From positions 1-64,000 of the forward strand of contig WSUB01000026.1 in the NCBI GenBank assembly GCA_019633425.1: a DNA stretch of 64,000 bases, read 5' to 3'. The DNA comes from Tulasnella sp. 424 (taxonomy: Eukaryota > Basidiomycota > Agaricomycetes > Cantharellales > Tulasnellaceae). A program made the position numbers and the translations under genes. The notes under the pieces were generated by a model. The model saw only the letters and a list, made by a program, of their open reading frames with translations, was not told the DNA's origin and ran no database searches. Below, in pieces: positions 21,073 to 31,576 of this stretch (position 1 is the first letter of the stretch; each line of letters opens with the position of its first letter).

Positions 21073-23181
21073 CTACACGTTAATGTCGCCAACCGCATCA
21101 GCAAGGCCAGCATGTGGCCCCAGCCCAGCTCCACCGAACAACGCGGACGCTCCCATCAAGTCCCCCATTGAAAACCCTGGGCCAGTAAATAAACGATGTC
21201 CTGTACCGTTGGCGGCGGTCGGCGGGATTTCGGGAAATGATAATGATGCCTTGGTCCAGGTCGAGTCGTTCCACCCAAACTCGTCCAGAACCTCCGTCAA
21301 CGCTTTCAGCTGCTTCATGGTTTCGTGAGCGGTGGCAACGTCGATAGAGTACTCCCCGACGGGAAGTACGCGATGCGGGGAGAGATCGGTTTTGGGTCGT
21401 CTGACGTGTACGATTCGCAAGGGAACGTAACTGTTCGGGCCTTGATCATCGGAAGTTGATGCTAAATCAGCCGCTTCAGCTCGCCCTCGAACGAGGTTGA
21501 TCACGCTCGCGGGAGCTACAGGGTCTGAAATCTTCCGAAGCTTCAGGATGCGGAGTTTGGGCAGGATGACTGGTCTTGTTTCGTGAGCTGATGGTGGTGT
21601 CAATGCTTGGAGGAACTCGTTCGAAAACTCTCCCTCCTCCGTAATCAGCTCCTCCAGCCTCGGCACACGTTGGAGAAGGTCCAAGAGCTTTGCACCGGTT
21701 TGGCCATAGCTGGGGTGGTAGTCGTGCGCTAGACTGAACCGACGCAGTGGCGCAGCTTGGGCGTGGCTGAGGCGGACGAAGAGGGTCGACAGGTAGTCGA
21801 GCTCGCGCGCGTCCGCTCCTCCACGCGTGTCGCAGTGAAAGTCCTCCAGGTTATTGACGATGATCATGTCTAGTAAATGTCGAATGGTGGGACAGTGGCG
21901 TGACTTGATGGAGAGTTTGTGTAGGTGCGGCAGGCTGATACCGTGCTCTTCGTGTTCTTCGAGAACCGAGGTAATTGGCCCGAGTGGTGGGGTAGAGTCG
22001 AGAAATTGGAGGGCGTCTCGGAACCGTATCTCAACGAGGTCGAGCGTTTCGAGGGTCTGGCAAGCTTGGAGCACCGTTAGGAATTGGCTTTTAAGGGGCC
22101 ATACAGCCTCCGCGAACGGCACGGTGAGTAATTCGCTTGAGGCATCGGTATAGGCGAGTTTGAGGTGACGCAAATTGGAATACCATCCAGTCCAATCCCA
22201 AGGTATGGATACTCCTGTCAGAGACAGCCCGTGTAGCCCATCAAAAGCTCCTCTCCAGAACCGCGACAGGTCGTCGTTGAAGAGAACCTTGACGGGAACG
22301 CCAGGGGCCGTGCCGACCGCGATGCGAATGCTTTTGATCTGCTTCGCATTGTTTCCCTTGCCGCTATGGGTCATAGCGTAGAAACAGCGACGCACTTGCT
22401 TCACGTTGTCCGCGACGATGGAAATGCGCTCCCATCGGTTGAAAGCCGGTAGGACCGTTCCGATAGCAGTGATGAGGTAGACGTCCGGGTTCAAGTGCTG
22501 GTTTAGTGGAATGTGGAATATGCTGAAGGTGAGTCTGAGCGGAATTTCTTGCGAACGAATGAGGTACTTTTGAGTCCGGATGAAAGGAGGGTTCTCTTTG
22601 TAAAAAGTGATGTCGCACCAGAGGCGGGGGAGGTTGAGAGCGATGTCGCGCCATTGTTGGGAGACCCAGGTGAAGATGATTTCGGGTCGAAGCATTGCCA
22701 CTCGCCTGACGCCAGTGACATGCATGGGTGCGGTGGTGTCTTTGGTTCGGGCAATGAACTCAAAGACAAGAGCTAGGACTTCGTCTGAGAAATGTGATTG
22801 GTTAGCGTCCACACGTCCACATTCGTAGGGAGAATGACGCGCACCTGGCAGTCTGCTGACCGACGTGACATCTGCCATCCTATTCCTTCTTCGGACGAGG
22901 GAAGACTTTGACAGTCTCACTTGTTCTTCTACAAGTCCAATTTCGAAGATTCTATCCCTGATGCGGTCGAATACGTCCGTTACGGACGCGACGGTACCAT
23001 CCTCCGCGACTCCCAAACTCTGAAGAGGTGCAGTGTCGTTGAGAGGACACGTCTTGACCAATCGTGCAGTGGACGTCATGTATGTATTGGAGGCCGCGAC
23101 GAGGTTGTCCAGATCGTTGTTCCATTGGTCCAAGCAGGTCTTGCGGTGACGGGCCTCTTCTGTGATGGACGATGAGGCCAT
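21073..23181 (-). CDS. large F-box protein with N-terminal helical region
   Basis: A single long exon gives 702 aa from the ATG at 23181, which has a good context (AACATGG). The open frame continues 28 codons upstream without another ATG. Residues about 1-100 look helical and coiled-coil prone (VFDRIRDRIFEIGLVEEQV). The F-box lies at about 130-195 (FSDEVLALVFEFIA, FTWVSQQWRDIALN, LPRLWCDITF). The long C-terminal region has leucine-rich repeats like the gene at 18021 (GVSIPWDWTGWYSNLRHL matches GVLLPWTWTDWYSNLTEL there), so the two are paralogues flanking ALG14. An SCF receptor role is inferred. Confidence 0.87.
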   Translation of the reverse strand: MASSSITEEARHRKTCLDQWNNDLDNLVAASNTYMTSTARLVKTCPLNDTAPLQSLGVAEDGTVASVTDVFDRIRDRIFEIGLVEEQVRLSKSSLVRRRNRMADVTSVSRLPGARHSPYECGRVDANQSHFSDEVLALVFEFIARTKDTTAPMHVTGVRRVAMLRPEIIFTWVSQQWRDIALNLPRLWCDITFYKENPPFIRTQKYLIRSQEIPLRLTFSIFHIPLNQHLNPDVYLITAIGTVLPAFNRWERISIVADNVKQVRRCFYAMTHSGKGNNAKQIKSIRIAVGTAPGVPVKVLFNDDLSRFWRGAFDGLHGLSLTGVSIPWDWTGWYSNLRHLKLAYTDASSELLTVPFAEAVWPLKSQFLTVLQACQTLETLDLVEIRFRDALQFLDSTPPLGPITSVLEEHEEHGISLPHLHKLSIKSRHCPTIRHLLDMIIVNNLEDFHCDTRGGADARELDYLSTLFVRLSHAQAAPLRRFSLAHDYHPSYGQTGAKLLDLLQRVPRLEELITEEGEFSNEFLQALTPPSAHETRPVILPKLRILKLRKISDPVAPASVINLVRGRAEAADLASTSDDQGPNSYVPLRIVHVRRPKTDLSPHRVLPVGEYSIDVATAHETMKQLKALTEVLDEFGWNDSTWTKASLSFPEIPPTAANGTGHRLFTGPGFSMGDLMGASALFGGAGLGPHAGLADAVGDINV

Positions 23182-23474
23182 GTTTGGACAAAGAGCAGTG
23201 GGAAGCAGTCCTCGATATCTTTCAGAGAAAGCCCTTCGTCTTGAATGTCTAAAGACAGCGTGCAATAGGTCGGTCCTGCGCGTCAGATGTCAGCTGCGAC
23301 GTTCTCAAAGGAAGAAATGAAGGACAAGGGGCGTTTGGGGTTGGTGGGCGGTCTACAATGAAACCTTGTTGTGTAGAACGTGGAAGGTTCGCTTTTCGTG
23401 CCTCCCTCCCAGTGAGTCTTTCACTCAGCCCTCCCGGTGAGTCCTCCTTCCTTTCGAATCCTGAGGAAATTTGC
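23182..23474. promoter_or_regulatory. divergent promoter region, F-box gene and SEN15
   Basis: 293 bp between the start codons of a minus-strand F-box gene and the plus-strand SEN15 gene. Shared promoter by position only. Confidence 0.45.
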
Positions 23475-24087
23475 ATGGAAAGTCACACCCAGGAAAGTGC
23501 CAAGAGTAACGAAATTCCAGCTTAGCCTAACCACCGCGCTGCTCGTAGTTCGTTGGAGATGTCAAAGACGCTTGTGCGTCCTACCCAAAACACGCTGGAT
23601 CTCTCTTCCAAGCATATAATGATCTCACATTAGGTGTGGAAAATCTCTGGCATCAATGTTTCCGGACTGACCTTCCCTTCTCTCATCAGCCCAGAAATGG
23701 ACAAATGTATCCATTGTGGATATCCCGGCCCTGAAACGCGCTGCAATACGAGGAGATATGCCTGCTTCTGCGGATAGCCGTGTACAGAACTCGGCAGTGC
23801 GTGATCTCGAGCCTACCCTCTTCCTCTCTTGATGGTTTTGACATTCTTTTCTATAAGCCGCAATTACGAATTGTGGTCCCTTGCATGCTTGGCGAAAACC
23901 TGTCGATCGAATGGTATGTCGGCAGCTATCCTACGAATTCGTGTTTACTCAAGGGACCACTAGGATCAACACCGTCTTCGACGCTTTAGGACCGGCACTC
24001 ACTGAGATCTACTTGGGCATTGTCAGCGACGACTCTTCCATCGTGTACTATAAACTAAGCAAAGGCATGGTCAAACCGCCCCAATGA
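23475..24087 (+). CDS. SEN15: tRNA-splicing endonuclease subunit SEN15
   Basis: Exons about 23475-23505, 23559-23633, 23690-23781, 23858-23913 and 23964-24087, about 125 aa. Joined pieces read YPKHAGSLFQAYNDL, then KWTNVSIVDIPALKRAAIRG, VVPCMLGENLSIEW and, at the end, LTEIYLGIVSDDSSIVYYKL followed by KGMVKPP. This is the characteristic Sen15 fold signature. Sen15 is a structural subunit of the Sen2/Sen34/Sen54/Sen15 complex that cuts pre-tRNA introns. Exons 2-5 are firm. The first exon and its acceptor are less certain, because the most obvious acceptor (23547-23548) gives the wrong phase and a later AG had to be used. The stop lies 128 bp from that of the convergent neighbour. Confidence 0.85.
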
Positions 24088-24214
24088 AATGCGCTTTCAT
24101 TTTCAGCGACCGAAATTCATTACCGCACGGGATTTCCAACGACCATTTTATATTACCCCTAAAATAACGAATCTGACAACGGGAAGAAGATATACAGTTG
24201 ATATAGTATATGAA

Positions 24215-26101
24215 TCATACGAAATTAAAAGTTCGTCGATTCGACGAATGCGCGTCATCCACGCCCAAGTAATAATCCAACACGTCGTCTGCCGGAGACG
24301 ATTCCCCAGAGCATTTTGCGGAAGTATGGACGGTGGCAGCACGCTGCAACGCATCAGTCACCCCTGGTGCCTCACGCTGCCGACTCTCAAACGCCACCAT
24401 CTTCTGACCCGGGTCCAGCCTCGACACCACGTTCCTCCTAGTACTCCTACTCTCGTCAATCTCGAACCCAAGGCCGGCTAGAGGTTCGAGGAAAAGAGGG
24501 TTTCCGGGCCCTAGAACTGGATTTCTCTCAAAGTAACCTGCTACTTCTTCTTGCGGGTCCAACGGCGTGATTGGGAGCCCCACTCCTGACGTCGGCGGGT
24601 TTAGGATCCCAGGTAGTCCCAGTGGTCGTGCACCCTGCCCTCCAAGATCAGGTCTCCTCCGCCGGTGCAGCGTGAACGTAGTTCCGGTGACTGAGGGCGG
24701 AGAGTAAGTCAGGGACTTGAACGCCGGGCCCTTTGGTGTGGGCTCCATGACTTGCTGAGGCGACGCTGTTGGGGTGCAGCCCAACGGTGAAAGCGAAGGC
24801 GTGGTCGGGAACGCTGAAGGAGAGGCTGGCTGTAGGCGACTCCCAAAGGACGAGGGCGGTGGTGCTAAACCAGTTGGCTCGGGTCGCGGTTCATTAGGTG
24901 TAGACCGCTTCGGCATCCTCCCGAGTTCGATCGCTGGAGCCAAAACCCCATCTGGCCCAGGCAATTCCTGCACAGGGGACAGTTGATAAGGAAGCTGAGA
25001 CCGGAACGGAACGTTGAGAGGGGTGACTGGCTCAAGGGAAACGTCGGCGGAGCACCTTCCGGGTTCGGCATACACTCGAGGGGTGTGCATCATGAGTTGG
25101 TCCAACTCGAAAGGGTCGTACGAAGAGCCTATTTCCCAGACTGATCGGGCCACCGGTGAAGTGAGGTCGATGCATCCTGAGTGCTCGTTCGTCCCGACTA
25201 GCACTTCCACGTCCCGACTGCGGTCCATCCTGCCATTGCCTGGTGCCCAAGCCAGCCCCGGAACCTCGACGGGCTCTTCCTCCTCAGGCAGTCGGCGCAG
25301 CCGATCAACCGATCCTCTCGTCGACGGGTTACGCGACATGACGTGCACCCCATCGTCCGGGCAAGACGAGACAACGGACGTGGCCCGCGTCGACACCGTC
25401 TGCGTAGTAAACCGGGACGAGTCGGCGAAAGATGAGAGCGAGGAGTTCCGGTTGTGCACTGGTGGCGCTTGGGTTTTCACTGGCGGGTAGCGGTTGGAGA
25501 TATTCCGCCGGAAGGAAGGTTGGGCTTGAGCTTCTGGAGCCTGAGACTGAGTCTCTTCTTTCAGGTTATGCCTCGTCTTCTTCGCACGCAGTATATGAGT
25601 TTCCCTCCGTGGAATAGATGGCAGGGGCTTGGTGTCAAGGTATTCGAGAGAGCTTATTGAGCTGTTGGCAGACGTTGGCGGAGAGTCGGAGGCTGATGTA
25701 GGCGACGTGGAAACCTCTTGGCTTCCCGATGACCTAGGTGATGCCGTCGGTTGAACGAACTTGCCACTCAACGCGGGAGGTACTCCTATGAAAAATCATT
25801 ACGACGCGTTAACGCCTCAATCCAAGGTGAAAAATGAGAGTTTAGACCATCAAGGCGACGTACCACCGCGTCTCACGATCCTCCGATAATGTGTCACATA
25901 CCCCAGTTGCTCTTGAGTTAGTGCTAATCGGCTGGAGCCTACGATGTCGCCCGGTCCTGGCGTCGCTTGACGTGCAGTGAGGGCGCGGAACGCGTCGCTG
26001 AGCGCGCAGGCACGAGAGCAGTAGATGTGGCTTTCGTAGTCGTCTTCCGAGTCGGAGGTGACAAAAACTGGATTGCTGCAGAAGCATTGTGTGGATTGCA
26101 T
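24215..26101 (-). CDS. Ser/Pro-rich disordered protein with N-terminal Cys motif
   Basis: Two exons, 26101-25864 and 25785-24215 (78-nt intron, phase 1), give 602 aa. The first 80 residues contain CFC (6-8) and YCSRAC (27-32), a CxC...Cx3C arrangement that could bind zinc, after which comes HYRRIVRR. The remaining 500 residues are low complexity, rich in Ser, Pro, Thr and Gly, with short ordered islands (SSYDPFELDQLMMHTP, EEVAGYFERNPVLG). I do not recognise the family. Such proteins are common in basidiomycetes and often regulatory, but no function can be assigned. The ATG at 26101 is the only Met near the Cys motif. Confidence 0.75.
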
Positions 26102-26715
26102 GGCGGGGTTGTCGTCAAGGTCGAGTTCTTCTGGCGATGGGAGGTGGGGGGTAGGATAAGTGGTCGGGAAGGAGATGGAAGAACCAGATGCGTTAGGTAA
26201 AGGAGAGGAAGGGGAGGGCGACCAGCACGTTAAGCAACAGCAGATAAAAGATGAAGAGAAAGAATTGACGATAAGGAAAGAACGCCTTGGGCTGAATTGG
26301 CCCACGAAAAGTGGGTGAAAGTGGCCGAGTGGGGGGGGGGGAAGGCAAGTCGAAAGTGAAACCCAGTCAAGGAGCGGGCGCAGTCAAAACCCGAACGCCG
26401 TTGTATAATAACAATAGAAAAGAGGAAGAGAGACAAACAGGGAGAAAAAATTGGAGCGGTCGCACGATGAATGAATTGGTGGGGGCCATCAATGGCCAGC
26501 GGGTTGTTGTGAAATTTAGTGTTGGCGAGCGCGCGGAGTTATATGTGGCGTTGGACGGGTAAAGCCTAAAGCAGTCTTTGGCATCACACCCACCAGTCTG
26601 CGCGTTTCAATGCAATCAGAGCTTCAATATTTGTCTGATGTGCTCTTGATACGGCTTCTGAGATTCAGGAAAGACGATCAGCATGAAAACTTGGCATTGA
26701 AAGACCCTCTTTTAC
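26102..26715. other. intergenic with a poly-G tract
   Basis: About 610 bp between two minus-strand genes. It includes a run of about ten G near 26332-26341 and A-rich stretches near 26410-26450. No gene seen. Confidence 0.45.
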
Positions 26716-28062
26716 CTAGCGCTGCCGGTCGAGTGCTGCCGTCCTCCGACTCTGCTCCCGAAAAATTTCCTCTTGGACCTCCAGAGCGGCTGGAGAAGCG
26801 TTGTTCTCGAGGTGCTCCACGTCACGCTTGAGCTTCATTCCGCTAGCTTTCTTGATTTTCCCCGCATATCCACCTTCAGAAGGATCCTTGATCCACTTGT
26901 CTCTGTCAACGCCAGTTTTCCCCCGCGTCGAAATCAAATGTGCTGGTAGGCCTTGCCGCATTCTCTTCTTCGCATGATTGGTCAACTCGCCACGGCGTTC
27001 CCGCTCCTTTTCTCGAGTCTTGTTTGCGATTTTCTCCCGTCGAGCCTGTTTAACTATTGCCCAAAGCTCGGGAGAGATCTTCATCCTAGACATCTCTTCT
27101 TCTCGCCGAACTGAGTCCATCACGCTGGCGATATGTGCGTCGGCGTTTTTAACTATAGCAAGACGGGAATGAGCTGGTCGTGCTTATGCCCTTGGAAAAG
27201 TAAAAGCTTACCCCAACTAGGATCCCGAAACTCAACATCCGGAGGACTACCCTTGCTTTGTTTAAAAAGCCGTTCCTCAAAATCTCGTTCATCGGACAGA
27301 TAGTCTTTCCACTCCTTGTAGCCCTCTGAACGATCAAGCCGACGCTGACGGGCGTCCCGTCTCCTTCGAATCATCATACTAACGTGAATTGGCTGGGGCT
27401 TCATTCGAGGCAGAGGTTTATTCGACTTTGATGGTCTCAGAATCCCGCCGGTTAAAATTGGCCTGTTGCGCAGTTTCTCTTGCCATTCCTAGAGAACCGG
27501 CGCTGGCCTCAGTCTCGATTTAGTTGACAACTGGATGGAGCCCCTACCATTTCATCATACAATGCAGCGTCCGTGAGCTCCTTTTTCCGCTTGGCCCCGA
27601 GGAGTTTGCTGTAACGATCAAGCACAGACGCCCAATATTGGTCGCCGTGCTTTGCGGACGTGAAGACGCCAAGCCACTAAGAAAGATTCTGGGTCAATTT
27701 CCTCTTAAAATGCTAGTCGCAGGAGGTTGCTATTACTTTGTAGCCTGTTAATAGCTGGACACGAGTGGCTTGAGGGCTGGTCAAATGGCGAAATTTTCGG
27801 AACACCGCGCCGACTCGCCACTGGACCTGATAATGTCACAGTTAGCCCTCGACCTTTGGATACAAAAAATGGAGCTTCACCTTACTTCCAGTGTAGGCGA
27901 TGCTTGGAGAAGTCCACGATACAAAGTCCAAAGAGTTGGCATGCGGTGAGCGGCAAGGCGAAAAAACGGCACCCGAGGACGATGCCGTCGTAAAGTTGAC
28001 AAAGTTGCGTTGAGCTGTGCCCTGTGCAATAGGGATTCGGCCGATGGTGCTAGAGCCTCCAT
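26716..28062 (-). CDS. LYR-motif (Complex1_LYR-like) protein with long C-terminal extension
   Basis: Five exons on the minus strand: 28062-27886, 27826-27737, 27676-27548, 27488-27212 and 27152-26716. The four introns are 59, 60, 59 and 59 nt. The protein is 369 aa, or 329 aa if translation starts at 27942. The first exon has MPTLWTLYRGLLQ (LYR at about 47-49), then WRVGAVFRKFRHLTS and QLLTGYK, matching the LYR helical fold. LYR proteins assist mitochondrial Fe-S cluster delivery or complex assembly with acyl carrier protein. Residues 1-40 are Arg-rich and could be a mitochondrial presequence. The second half is charged (RPILTGGILRPS, MIRRRRDARQRRL, KQARREKIANKTREKERE) and unusually long. The exact LYR subfamily is not recognised. 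Confidence 0.85.
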
Positions 28063-28354
28063 AATTTGAGTTGGTGCTTGGTTGGTCGTGAAGAAAGAAG
28101 CGCTTGGCTCGGCTTTGGCGCTGTTTACATGCGGCGTTGCTGCCGACTCAGTCTCCTGTGGTTATGCTTACCGCTCACCTTCGTCTCTCTTAATCCCCGG
28201 CTCTAACTCGCTCCCTTCTAAATATATTCTGCTATCATACCCTTCCGCATCCACCCCTCTATCACTTTTCAAGTCTCGCTTAAACCGGGAAGGTAAGCGC
28301 CCCGAAAGTGGGCTTGATCCTCTCGCGTTTGCTAACCCACCATCTGCTAGCGGT
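28063..28354. promoter_or_regulatory. divergent promoter region, LYR gene and BTB gene
   Basis: 292 bp between opposite starts. A likely 5'-leader intron for the BTB gene may run from a GTAAGC near 28294 to a CTGCTAG ending at 28350. Position-based call. Confidence 0.4.
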
Positions 28355-29344
28355 ATGATAAACGGAGCAAACCAGTCTCAAAGCCCCGCTCCATCTCTTG
28401 GGGTGCCTGAGACTGTGGTGATAAATGGGCATTTGTATGCGAAGCACAGACAACACTGGTACTACGACGGGAGCTTTGGTTTCCTCGTCGAAGACACCGC
28501 ATTCCTGCTACACGGCAGTGTTCTGTCCGTGAAAAGCCCAGTAATGGCCGATCTCCTCAGTCTTCCTCAGCCAGATACATCCCTAGATGATGATCAAAGT
28601 CTAGGTGATATCACCTTCAACGGCATCCCGTTTGTCGAGCTTCACGACAGGGCGATGGACTTCGCCAACGTGCTGGACTTCATCTATCCAAAAACCCTTC
28701 CACTCGTTCGAACCACTCATCTGGATGCCGACGATCTGATGGGAATTGTCCGCTTCGCGGGCAAGTATCTCATCGACGACCTCAAGGATTGGGCGGTCAT
28801 GGAGTTAAGCGAGAATCACCTCATCCTTCCCCACGACTCGAGCTCCAAATATTACTTGGATAGACATTACTCTAGCCCCGACTTCTGCGTCCGGGTGATA
28901 CAATTTGCTCGGGAGTGCTCGTTGCCTGGGTTCCTGCCCTTCGCATTCTACGCCTTGGCTACAGAGGACTGGGATCGTCGGCAACCCGAGGATATCCTTT
29001 CCTTGGATCAACTTTCCATGGAGGATCGCCACCGGATCCAATATGGTCGCATATTGTTGACCAAGGCCGTGGTGGAGAAAGGCTGTCAGCGTCCGGAGTA
29101 TGGTATTGCCAGGGAATTCTGCCCTTCGGCTGGATGTCGTAAAGGCCATGATATCTCCCAATGGACCAGCCCGGGTGTAGTTTGGAACGAACTCCTCCTT
29201 CATCCTATCGAAGAATTGGAGATGAGAATCGGATACCAGAATGGGTTGTTCTGTGATGACTGTATTGACGAGATGCAGAACGAAGCCCAAGTAGTTCGAG
29301 ATGACCTTGTTTCTCGCTTCTCCGAGTTCTTTAAATTAGAATAA
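28355..29344 (+). CDS. BTB/POZ protein, tandem copy 1 of the 28-34 kb array
   Basis: The gene encodes 329 aa from ATG 28355 (MINGANQSQS). The open frame extends upstream, but that part is not conserved in the paralogues. The BTB core is HWYYDGSFGFLVEDTAFLLH, VMADLLSLP, IPFVELHDRAMDFANVLDFI and LMGIVRFAGKYLIDDLKDWA. A second conserved helical region has FCVRVIQFARECSLPGFLPF and EDRHRIQYGR. The C-terminus carries CPSAGC and, about 45 residues later, CDDC, then HPIEELEMR before it and SEFFKLE at the end. Likely a CUL3-type adaptor by domain; the cysteines suggest a small metal site, which is inference. Confidence 0.88.
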   Translation: MINGANQSQSPAPSLGVPETVVINGHLYAKHRQHWYYDGSFGFLVEDTAFLLHGSVLSVKSPVMADLLSLPQPDTSLDDDQSLGDITFNGIPFVELHDRAMDFANVLDFIYPKTLPLVRTTHLDADDLMGIVRFAGKYLIDDLKDWAVMELSENHLILPHDSSSKYYLDRHYSSPDFCVRVIQFARECSLPGFLPFAFYALATEDWDRRQPEDILSLDQLSMEDRHRIQYGRILLTKAVVEKGCQRPEYGIAREFCPSAGCRKGHDISQWTSPGVVWNELLLHPIEELEMRIGYQNGLFCDDCIDEMQNEAQVVRDDLVSRFSEFFKLE

Positions 29345-30071
29345 GTTTTTAAAGGCTATAGTTTAACTATCATGATCCTCTGTATTTCGGATATGCTTTA
29401 AATTTCTCCGTTTGGGTATAAAGTACCTGCTATAGAGTGTATCCTCGTTGCTGAAGCAGTCCGAATGTGGGAATGTTGATGAGTGTATTACCAGCAGCGT
29501 AGCGTCACATAACTCTATTTAAAGGAGGGTAAACCTATATCGAAACGGAGCTCAAGAAGAAGAGGAAGATGATGATGATAATCTAAATTTATTACGCGCG
29601 AGCAGTATCTACCAGAAGAAGTGAAGAGAAAGAGAACATCGGTTGGTTACAAACAAGAGTGGAGATTACATCTCCGTATCGAAGTGAAGTGCATCCAGGT
29701 CCACAGTCAGGAGAAAGGAAACAGATAGAAAGTATCGCGAGAGGTGATTATTCGGGTGGTGGTGTGGAAGTAATAATGGAAAATAACAAGAAGAAGATGA
29801 AGTGTGGCGAGAGTCTCACGGATGTAAGCCCCTTATCTCCGTTGCGAGCTCGGCTCCGGAACATGTGTCAACCCACGCGTTCGACCTTCCCCTTCTTTGC
29901 GCAGTGCGCTTAGTCGCGCTTGTCTCCGAATTTCGCCTCTATTCGAACTCTATCCCTTACTCAGGTTCAAAGCGGTCAAACAATTCTTCAGCCGACGATC
30001 CGCGAGGTGAGTGCCGCGAGCGGACATTTAGTCAATGGAAAACTGAAGCCAGAAAAAACTAGTTCAGTACA
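29345..30071. other. intergenic with one copy of a short repeat
   Basis: About 730 bp with the leader of the next BTB gene. A GA-rich block lies near 29550-29580. Positions 29819-29858 match one end of the palindromic element described at 57.4 and 58.0 kb. Confidence 0.5.
29819..29858. repeat. partial copy of a MITE-like palindromic element
   Basis: It shares GGATGTAAGCCCCTTA and the following GCGAGC and CTCCGGA words with the elements at 57371-57508 and 57972-58023. Only one end is present here, so it may be a truncated insertion. Confidence 0.45.
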
Positions 30072-31055
30072 ATGAATACCGGGCCAAATGGGACTCAAAG
30101 CACCATCTCGTTGGTCGTTAAGGATCGTCCGTATACCAAGCATCCGCGACATTGGTACGAAGACGGAAACTTCGGCTTCCTCGTAGAGGACACAGCGTTT
30201 CTCCTCCATCGAAGCCTCCTCTCCGGAAGAAGCTCGGTCATGGCCGACCTCTTTAGCATCCCTCAAAATCCATCCCCTGAGTGTGATGGGACAGCAAACA
30301 GCCCAAACTCAACCCTCAAGGTCGACGGAGTTCCGTTCGTCACGCTGGAGGACAACGCAGACGACTTCGCGAACACCCTCAACTTCATATATCCGAATAC
30401 GGTGTCAATTCTAACGGACTACGACCAAAACGTTATCAGCCTCCTTGGAGTCGTAAGAGTCGCCAGGAAGTACATGTTCGACGACATCCAGGAGTGGGGG
30501 GTTGCGCGGCTCTTATCAAACCCAGTTCTGGTCCCCGATAAGGACGGCCTTAAGACGGCCTTACAGGAAGGCCTCTACTCGCACCCAGACTTCTGCGTCA
30601 AGGTCATCCTATTATCCCGGGAATGCGACCTGCCACAGCTCCTACCCCTCGCCTTCTACGCCTTAGCCATGACGGAGTGGGGGAACACTCCTCTCCCTAA
30701 AGATCCTCTTTATCTTGATCAATTAGCGGACGAGGATCGTCGGAGGATTCACGAGGGCCGTATTTCGTTGACAAAGGCGGTTCTGCAGAGGGCTTGTAGC
30801 ATGCCAGAGAATTTGTGTACCGGGCACAAATGTCCTCAGGGCGTACTGAATTGTCGACAAGGTCTTCCTACCATCTGGCTGGATCCCACCACCAGGTGGA
30901 AGGAGCTTGTCTTTCACCCCTTGGAAGAGCTGGGATTTAGGTTGACGGAAAGTTCTGGTGTATTATGCGCGACGTGTCTTGGGAACTTTCATGGAACAAC
31001 GAGAGGTTTTCGTGATGACCTTTTAGAACGTATGGGAGACTTCTTTCGATTGTAA
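30072..31055 (+). CDS. BTB/POZ protein, tandem copy 2 of the 28-34 kb array
   Basis: A single exon of 327 aa starts at ATG 30072 (MNTGPNGTQS). The BTB core is HWYEDGNFGFLVEDTAFLLH, RSSVMADLFSIP, DFANTLNFIYP and LLGVVRVARKYMFDDIQEWG. The conserved middle is FCVKVILLSRECDLPQLLPL and EDRRRIHEGRISLTKAV. The cysteine signature is CPQGVLNC, then CATC about 45 residues later. The protein ends MGDFFRL. It has the same orientation as its neighbours, with about 730 bp and 520 bp spacers. CUL3-adaptor role inferred. Confidence 0.9.
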   Translation: MNTGPNGTQSTISLVVKDRPYTKHPRHWYEDGNFGFLVEDTAFLLHRSLLSGRSSVMADLFSIPQNPSPECDGTANSPNSTLKVDGVPFVTLEDNADDFANTLNFIYPNTVSILTDYDQNVISLLGVVRVARKYMFDDIQEWGVARLLSNPVLVPDKDGLKTALQEGLYSHPDFCVKVILLSRECDLPQLLPLAFYALAMTEWGNTPLPKDPLYLDQLADEDRRRIHEGRISLTKAVLQRACSMPENLCTGHKCPQGVLNCRQGLPTIWLDPTTRWKELVFHPLEELGFRLTESSGVLCATCLGNFHGTTRGFRDDLLERMGDFFRL

Positions 31056-31576
31056 CATGATAGCCTTGCGAATATGAAGACTGGATATAGTGTATTTTGC
31101 CGTTGTATAAATTCAATACAGTTTATTATTTGTTCTGAAGTGGCTTTTAGTGCCTTTGTTGTTGCAAAGAAGGGAGCGTGCCGGCAAAGTGTCTAACCCG
31201 GCTCACGGTTCTCGCCGAATGCTCAGTGTGCTTCTCTTCTTTTGTTAGCGACTCCGGTGACCCCGCTGTAATCCCCAACAATCTTGTTCTCGATTAAAAG
31301 ACACCAAAATGCCTCGAAAGCCGTTGTAATTCTGTTTGTACGTGTGTGGTGCAAACTCCAAGTTCCCACCGAGCTCTCAGTCTACGCCCAACATCGCAAC
31401 ATCGACGGTCGACCCTTTAACCCCCCTGGACCTTATTTCCCTCTTCTGATTGATCACTCCGGTTAAGTTACCTTATTTTACGCCGGAGTAAGTCCCTTCA
31501 CAGTAAACAGCTTACAGGCATGCTCACGCGGGAACTTGCGTAGAGCTCGCGTTCAACTTCGGTTCCTTTGTCCAAA
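31056..31576. other. intergenic
   Basis: About 520 bp. The last 80 bp (from about 31494) resemble the sequence before the next BTB gene (from about 33440), marking the left side of a duplicated unit. Confidence 0.5.

Noticed and set aside
23179..23265. 28-codon upstream extension of the large F-box gene
   Set aside because: No ATG begins the extension; the ATG at 23181 has a good context.
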